DNA of 57,335 bases. It comes from an uncultured Sulfurovum sp. GTDB taxonomy: Bacteria; Campylobacterota; Campylobacteria; Campylobacterales; Sulfurovaceae. The DNA lies in NCBI GenBank assembly GCA_913055205.1, contig CAJXJN010000012.1:1-57335 (forward strand), written 5' to 3'. Position numbers and translations under genes: made by a program. This document shows, one piece after another, positions 53,058 to 57,335 of the stretch. The stretch's first letter is position 1, and each line of letters opens with the position of its first letter. Below the pieces are notes generated by a model that saw only the letters and a list, made by a program, of their open reading frames with translations, had not been told where the DNA came from and made no database searches.

Positions 53058-53705
53058 ATGAATATGAAGAAGAGTATATTGGTAGGGATAGCTTTGGCAT
53101 TTCTGTTTGCAGGTTGTGCAAACAAGGATGAGGTCGCAGAGTTCAATAAACCGGCACTTTACTGGTATAAGCAGATAGGAAGCAGTGTCAGTAGCGGTAA
53201 TTTAGACAAAGCGGATGCATATTATATTTCTCTTAAAAGTGAGCATATACGTTCACCGCTTATGCCGACGGCCATGATGATACTTGCCTCTGCACATATG
53301 AAGGCAGAGGAGTATCTGTTGGCAAATTACTACTTTGATGAGTATAACAAACGCTTTGGAGATGAGTATAATCGTGAGTATATAGAATTTATGAAACTCA
53401 AAGCGTCATTTCTCGGGGTCAAAGATGTCTATAAAGACCAAAAGCTCATCATGGATAGTATCAATAATGCAAATAAGTACCTTCTGAGATACCCGGATTC
53501 ATCTTATGCACCTCTTGTTAATACAATACTTATAAGACTATATATGAGTCAATACTTACTTAATGAAAATATAGCAGCATTGTATGAACGTACAGGTAAA
53601 CCAAATGCAGCAAAGATCTATAGAGATAAAAACAGCGATTCCGTTGTAGAAATGACTGATATCACTCCACCTGAAAAAGGGATCATTGGCAAGATTTTTG
53701 ATTAA
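53058..53705 (+). CDS. bamD: Outer-membrane assembly lipoprotein BamD
   Basis: BamD is the essential TPR lipoprotein of the BAM complex that inserts outer-membrane barrels. The 215 residues include a lipobox (FLFAGC, Cys at about residue 20) and TPR-like helices: YKQIGSSVSSGNLDKADAYY, LASAHMKAEEYLLANYYFDE and KYLLRYPDSSYAPLVNTIL. Position directly upstream of lon matches the order in Campylobacter. A start two codons later is possible. Confidence 0.88.
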   Translation: MNMKKSILVGIALAFLFAGCANKDEVAEFNKPALYWYKQIGSSVSSGNLDKADAYYISLKSEHIRSPLMPTAMMILASAHMKAEEYLLANYYFDEYNKRFGDEYNREYIEFMKLKASFLGVKDVYKDQKLIMDSINNANKYLLRYPDSSYAPLVNTILIRLYMSQYLLNENIAALYERTGKPNAAKIYRDKNSDSVVEMTDITPPEKGIIGKIFD

Positions 53706-53713
53706 AAATTTAT

Positions 53714-53774
53714 AGTGTGGGCATACTGCCAACGATAAATCATATAACTCTTCGTGGGCAGTGATGCCCACACT
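53714..53774. repeat. Long palindrome after bamD
   Basis: AGTGTGGGCAT...CTGCC.ACG (53714-53734) pairs with CGTGGGCAG...ATGCCCACACT (53753-53774) almost completely, around an 18-nt loop. It is REP-like and may end the bamD transcript. Confidence 0.65.
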
Positions 53775-53787
53775 TCATAATAAAATA

Positions 53788-54290
53788 GGGTCTAGTGAAC
53801 TTTAAGAGCCAAGAAGATATTTTAAGTCATGGCTATACCGAATAAAAACAAGTAGTACAAGCGTTCACATAGTAGGTACTTAATGAAGTATTTTTCCTTA
53901 GAGTTAAATACCTATAAAATTTCACAGCTTACAGAAATATCTCATGTAAGCTGTAAGGAACTATTTTAAAAACTTATTGAGTAATGATACCGGTAGCGGT
54001 GAATTTGAACTAAAAGGAAGCATAGGAGGGTTTGGTTCTTGATAGATATGATCATTACAAGTCTTTCCTTCCAAAGATGAATTCATTAGAGGAAAATCCC
54101 ATCTGAATGGGATTGAATCTTTTCGGAATTGCATAAAAAGAAGGTGGTTCCCATTTAATGGGCTAAGTGATGAGAGGTTTTATTGAGATCTCAAAGAGAA
54201 TGAGTTTATGTTTAACAATAGGCATAATAGCATCTATGCTATACTATTAAAGAATCTTAGAGAAAAGAATCTCTAAAGTTTACCAGACCC
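53788..54290 (+). mobile_element. Degenerate IS1595-type insertion element
   Basis: The 503-bp element has terminal inverted repeats starting GGGTCT (left GGGTCTAGTGAACTTTA, right GGGTCTGGTAAACTTTA, 15 of 17 identical) and 7-bp direct repeats TAAAATA flush against both ends (53781-53787, 54291-54297). Inside are transposase remnants in shifted frames: SLELNTYKISQLTEISHVSC (about 53886-53969) and HLNGIESFRNCIKRRWF to LKNLREKNL (54097-54276, with an in-frame TGA at 54184). The SHLNGIESF / LKENEF / ILLKNL blocks are those of ISXO2-like (IS1595) transposases. It lacks most of the centre and is dead. Confidence 0.8.
54257..54276. promoter_or_regulatory. Short hairpin at the right end of the IS remnant
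   Basis: TTAGAGA / TCTCTAA with the loop AAAGAA overlaps the transposase stop and the right inverted repeat. It could serve as the element's own terminator, which matters because lon lies 55 bp downstream. Confidence 0.35.
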
Positions 54291-54330
54291 TAAAATAAAA
54301 TGATATATTTATACATAAAGGAATAATATT

Positions 54331-56751
54331 ATGCAACTCAGTGATTATGATGCATTCCCCACTACTTTACCCATTGTTGTAGAGGATGAGCTTTTCCTCT
54401 ATCCTTTTATGATAAGTCCTATCTTTTTGACACATCAAAAAGATATAGATGCCGCTACAGATGCGATGGAAAACAATTCTTTACTTTTTGTAACCTCTTC
54501 TATAGCGGGGAAAGAGGGCAGTCGTGATTTTGATGCGATGTATAAGGTAGGGGTGGTTGGCTCCATCATGCGAAAAGTACACATCCCTGATGGCAGAGTG
54601 AAGATACTCTTTCAAGGACTTGCCCGTGGCAAGATCATAGAAACTCAAGAGGGTGAGTTTAACCGTGCAATCATAGATATAGTTAAACTCGATAGCTATA
54701 ACAAGTTAAAAACAGATGCTTTGATGGGTATTTTGCGTGATAAAATAAAAACACTTTCCTCTTTAAGCAGCCACTTCCCTGCAGACCTTGTGCGTACAAT
54801 TGAGGAAAATGATGAGCCTAATCGTATAGCTGATCTTATCTCTTCCATGTTGAAACTGGACAAAGAGGTAGCCTATGCACTGTATATAGAGCCAAATATT
54901 GAAAAAAGACTGCTGGGACTTATAGATGTGGTGACTTCTGAGATAGAGTCTGCCAAAGTACAAAGAGAAATACGTACAAAAGTACATACTAAAATAGAAC
55001 AAACCAATAAAGAGTATTTCCTAAAAGAGCAGCTTAAAGAGATACAGCATGAGTTGGGTATGGATACTCAGCGTGAAGAGGAGATAGCTACTTTTAGAGA
55101 AAAAGTAGAAGCACTTGAACCGCATATGCAAGAAGATGCATACAAAGAGATAAAGAAGCAGTTGGACCGTTTTGCACGCATGCATCCAGACAGTGCAGAG
55201 GCAAATGTGTTACAGAGCTATCTTGAGTGGGTACTTGAGTTGCCTTTTGGAAAATTAACTAAAAAAAGTTTAAGTGTACGTGATGTATCCAGGGAACTCG
55301 ATAAAGACCATTACGCTTTGGAAAAACCAAAAGAGCGTATAGTGGAATTTTTCTCTGTACGAGAATTAGCGATGCTTAGGGGGATCAAACAGAAAGAGGT
55401 CGGGGGAGTGATACTCTGTTTTGCCGGACCTCCGGGTGTAGGTAAAACATCACTGGCAAACTCCATAGCAAGAGCACTGGGCAGACCCCTTGTGCGTATG
55501 GCACTGGGTGGTCTTGAAGATGTCAATGAATTACGAGGTCACAGAAGAACCTATGTAGGAGCAATGCCGGGAAGATTGGTGCAGGGGTTGATAGAAGCCA
55601 AAAGTATGGATCCTGTTATTGTTTTGGATGAGATAGACAAAGTAGGACGCAGCATGAGAGGAGACCCTACTGCCGCACTCTTAGAGATACTTGATCCCGA
55701 ACAAAACAGCAAGTATCGTGATTATTATCTGAACTTCAACATTGATCTCAGTAAAGCGATCTTCATTGCTACAGCAAATGAAGTAGGACGTATACCTGCG
55801 CCACTGCGTGACAGGATGGAGTTTATAGGGCTTAACAGCTATACTCCCAGAGAGAAGTTTGAGATAGCAAGGCGTTATCTCATTCCTCAAGAGCTTAAAA
55901 AACATGCTTTGAAACGCAGAGAACTTTCTATCACCGATAAAGCATTGAAAGTATTGATAGATGAATATACCAGAGAAGCAGGAGTAAGAAATTTACGCCG
56001 TAAGATAGCCGGGTTGATGCGTAAAAGTGCACGTATATTGTTGGAAGATAAAAGCAAAGAGAGAATAGCTATCACAAAGAAAAATTTAGAGAAGTTTACA
56101 GACAAAAAAGTATTTGAAATTTCTTTAGTCGATAAAAAACCACAAGTTGGCGTAGTGAGTGGCCTTGCATGGACTGCTGTAGGCGGTGATGTCCTGACCA
56201 TAGAAGCCATTAAGATCAAGGGCAAGGGTGCCTTGCAACTGACTGGAAGCCTGGGTGATGTGATGAAAGAGTCTGTACGTATCGCACATTCCGTGGTAAA
56301 GATACTGATAGATGAAAAGAGATTAGCTATCCATCCTTCAGTAATACCCCAGACGTTCAAAGAGAGAGAAGAGCATATAAGCATGGATCCAAGTGAGGTC
56401 TATAAGCGTTATGATCTTCATATCCATGTTCCTGAGGGTGCAACACCAAAAGATGGACCAAGTGCAGGGATCACTATGGTAAGTGCTATCGCTTCCATTT
56501 TGAGCGGAGAGAAGATAGACAACAAAGTCGCTATGACCGGAGAAGTAACTTTAACAGGGAAAGTACTCCCTATTGGTGGATTAAAAGAGAAACTTATCGC
56601 TGCCTATAAAGCAGGTGTAAGCAAGGCACTTATTCCTATGAAGAATTATGAGCGGGATTTAGATGATATACCGGATGAAGTTAAGAAACATATTGAGATC
56701 ATAGGGGTGTCTCATGTAGATGAAGTGTTAAAAGAGGTGTTTGTTAAGTAA
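54331..56751 (+). CDS. lon: ATP-dependent protease Lon
   Basis: Lon is the soluble AAA+ serine protease for misfolded and regulatory proteins. The 806 residues contain an N-terminal substrate-binding domain, a coiled middle region (REIRTKVHTKIEQTNKEYFL), Walker A GPPGVGKTS (around residue 366), Walker B VIVLDEIDKVG, and the protease domain with the catalytic Ser in PKDGPSAGITM (around 710) and the Lys about 43 residues later (GGLKEKLIAA). SD AAAGGAAT. An IS remnant separates it from bamD, so its promoter must lie in the last ~40 bp or inside the element. Confidence 0.97.
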   Translation: MQLSDYDAFPTTLPIVVEDELFLYPFMISPIFLTHQKDIDAATDAMENNSLLFVTSSIAGKEGSRDFDAMYKVGVVGSIMRKVHIPDGRVKILFQGLARGKIIETQEGEFNRAIIDIVKLDSYNKLKTDALMGILRDKIKTLSSLSSHFPADLVRTIEENDEPNRIADLISSMLKLDKEVAYALYIEPNIEKRLLGLIDVVTSEIESAKVQREIRTKVHTKIEQTNKEYFLKEQLKEIQHELGMDTQREEEIATFREKVEALEPHMQEDAYKEIKKQLDRFARMHPDSAEANVLQSYLEWVLELPFGKLTKKSLSVRDVSRELDKDHYALEKPKERIVEFFSVRELAMLRGIKQKEVGGVILCFAGPPGVGKTSLANSIARALGRPLVRMALGGLEDVNELRGHRRTYVGAMPGRLVQGLIEAKSMDPVIVLDEIDKVGRSMRGDPTAALLEILDPEQNSKYRDYYLNFNIDLSKAIFIATANEVGRIPAPLRDRMEFIGLNSYTPREKFEIARRYLIPQELKKHALKRRELSITDKALKVLIDEYTREAGVRNLRRKIAGLMRKSARILLEDKSKERIAITKKNLEKFTDKKVFEISLVDKKPQVGVVSGLAWTAVGGDVLTIEAIKIKGKGALQLTGSLGDVMKESVRIAHSVVKILIDEKRLAIHPSVIPQTFKEREEHISMDPSEVYKRYDLHIHVPEGATPKDGPSAGITMVSAIASILSGEKIDNKVAMTGEVTLTGKVLPIGGLKEKLIAAYKAGVSKALIPMKNYERDLDDIPDEVKKHIEIIGVSHVDEVLKEVFVK

Positions 56752-56839
56752 CAGGTAGAGTAAGGAGCAGGTAAGGTTTGCATTTTTTCAAAAAATATTG
56801 AGAAAAGAGTTGATAAGTTTATAAAAATATATCAAATTT

Positions 56840-56874
56840 GCTACCTGCTACCTGCTACCTGCTACCTGCTACCT
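56840..56874. repeat. Tandem 7-bp repeat between lon and the receiver gene
   Basis: Five perfect copies of GCTACCT, followed by GCTATG, end at the stop of the receiver gene. An inverted partner (CAGGTAG and GCAGGTA) sits at 56749-56775, so the gap can fold back as a terminator for two convergent genes. Confidence 0.75.
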
Positions 56875-56875
56875 G

Positions 56876-57247
56876 CTATGATTGCGACCACTGCGCAATT
56901 GTAGCAGAGAGTACATCTTCTTTTACAGGCTTTCTTAAGAAGTCATTTGCCCCATTATCAAATACTTCTGTTTTTCTTGTGTCATCTGTCGAGAGTACAA
57001 TAACAGGAATATGAGCATTCTTCATATCTGATCTAAAGATCTTTAAAAACTCAATTCCATCAACAATCGGCATCATAATATCTAATAAAATAAGATTGAT
57101 ATCAGGATCTTTTTTCATTTTATCTAAAGCATCCGAACCATTTTCTGCCTCTGCCATATCTGTTACACTAGGATTCTTTTTTAAAAGAGTCTGTAATAAC
57201 TTTCGGTTGATGAAATCATCATCAACGATTAATATTTTTAATGCCAT
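56876..57247 (-). CDS. CheY-like single-domain response regulator
   Basis: This 123-residue stand-alone receiver has the acidic pair VDDD, the phosphorylated Asp in LILLDIMMPIVDG (around residue 57), the Ser in VIVLSTDD and the Lys in FLRKPVKED. No output domain is present, so it may relay phosphate or bind a partner. The upstream gene ends inside it (26-bp overlap), which suggests the two are translated together. Canonical motility CheY usually has a slightly different C-terminal half; the role here is open. Confidence 0.82.
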   Translation of the reverse strand: MALKILIVDDDFINRKLLQTLLKKNPSVTDMAEAENGSDALDKMKKDPDINLILLDIMMPIVDGIEFLKIFRSDMKNAHIPVIVLSTDDTRKTEVFDNGANDFLRKPVKEDVLSATIAQWSQS

Positions 57248-57335
57248 TTACTTTATCCTCTATGTTTTTTAATAAGATCTCGCCAATTCCAACAATAAGT
57301 GCAATTTCTGAGAAGATAACGTGAAAGAGAGGGTT
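57222..57335 (-). CDS. 3' end of an unknown gene (partial)
   Basis: The minus-strand frame is open from the window edge: NPLFHVIFSEIALIVGIG, then EILLKNIEDKVNGIKNINR and a TGA at 57222-57224. It overlaps the start of the receiver gene by 26 bp. Its hydrophobic run suggests a membrane segment near the C-terminus. The first residues equal those of the truncated copy at the other end of the window. The family is not recognised. Confidence 0.5.
   Translation of the reverse strand, partial: NPLFHVIFSEIALIVGIGEILLKNIEDKVNGIKNINR

Noticed and set aside
1-57335. Linear plasmid or phage with terminal inverted repeats
   Set aside because: The content is chromosomal housekeeping genes, and the end repeats encode a gene end rather than replication or packaging functions.
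1-57335. tRNA genes, rRNA genes and CRISPR arrays
   Set aside because: No T-arm/anticodon-arm patterns, rRNA segments or regularly spaced direct repeats were found by eye.

Overview
The window looks like a chromosomal piece of a Campylobacterota (epsilonproteobacterial) bacterium, most likely a Sulfurovum-like or Sulfurimonas-like marine or sulfidic-habitat species. The reasons are the low G+C coding style, the neighbourhoods prmA-ftsH-pssA, kdsA-ribH-nusB and bamD-lon that are familiar from Campylobacter and relatives, a futalosine-pathway menaquinone gene (mqnC), the cbb3 oxidase assembly pair ccoI-ccoS, and OprD-like and YfaZ-like outer-membrane proteins. No tRNA, rRNA or CRISPR array was seen. 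Both ends of the window carry the same ~55 bp sequence in inverted orientation, which suggests that the window is a contig broken at a repeat. || Layout. 1-1304: the end of an unknown gene, a frameshifted outer-membrane beta-barrel gene and a lipoprotein. 1407-2651: serS. 2730-9617 (minus strand): hisH, hisA, prmA, ftsH, pssA, then a leucine-rich leader peptide and leuA. 9743-17771: a lipooligosaccharide (LOS) biosynthesis locus made of an LpxL-type acyltransferase, two ELM1-like proteins, two GT4 glycosyltransferases, a polysaccharide deacetylase, a deleted glycosyltransferase remnant, a GT52-like gene and a pyruvyltransferase-like gene. It ends in a scar of three gene fragments (IS3 orfA, phosphoethanolamine transferase, gmhB). 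18231-21596: a YfaZ-like porin, ccoS and ccoI. 21700-31129: housekeeping genes (gdhA, rho, murI, trpS, der, mscS, a DUF3108 protein). 31113-37928: a two-component system divergent from a TAXI-type TRAP transporter, an OprD-like porin and a fumarylacetoacetase-family enzyme. 38238-45604: a DMT transporter, kdsA, ribH, nusB, mqnC, an M16-like protein and recG. 45658-52551 (minus strand): hpf and an MSHA-like pseudopilin operon headed by a 1170-residue MshQ-like protein. 53058-57247: bamD, a decayed IS1595-type element, lon and a CheY-like receiver. || Regulation read from the sequence. leuA is preceded by its own promoter and a 23-24 residue leader peptide with five consecutive Leu codons, the signature of leucine-dependent attenuation. 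Two leaders, one upstream of the MshQ-like operon and one upstream of a small acidic ORF, share ordered boxes that resemble the class I c-di-GMP (GEMM) riboswitch. A third structured element, in three copies with compensatory stem changes, lies in front of ftsH (two copies) and kdsA (one copy). REP-like palindromes of the GTAGGGGC...GCCC type sit in three intergenic regions, and a MITE-like inverted repeat precedes the M16 gene. || How the genes work together. kdsA supplies KDO for the lipid A/KDO core, and the LOS locus acylates and decorates that core. BamD helps insert the porins. The TRAP, porin, FAH-family and two-component genes look like one sensing, uptake and catabolism unit for an organic acid. 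The MSHA-like pseudopilins with a GEMM-like leader suggest c-di-GMP control of surface attachment.
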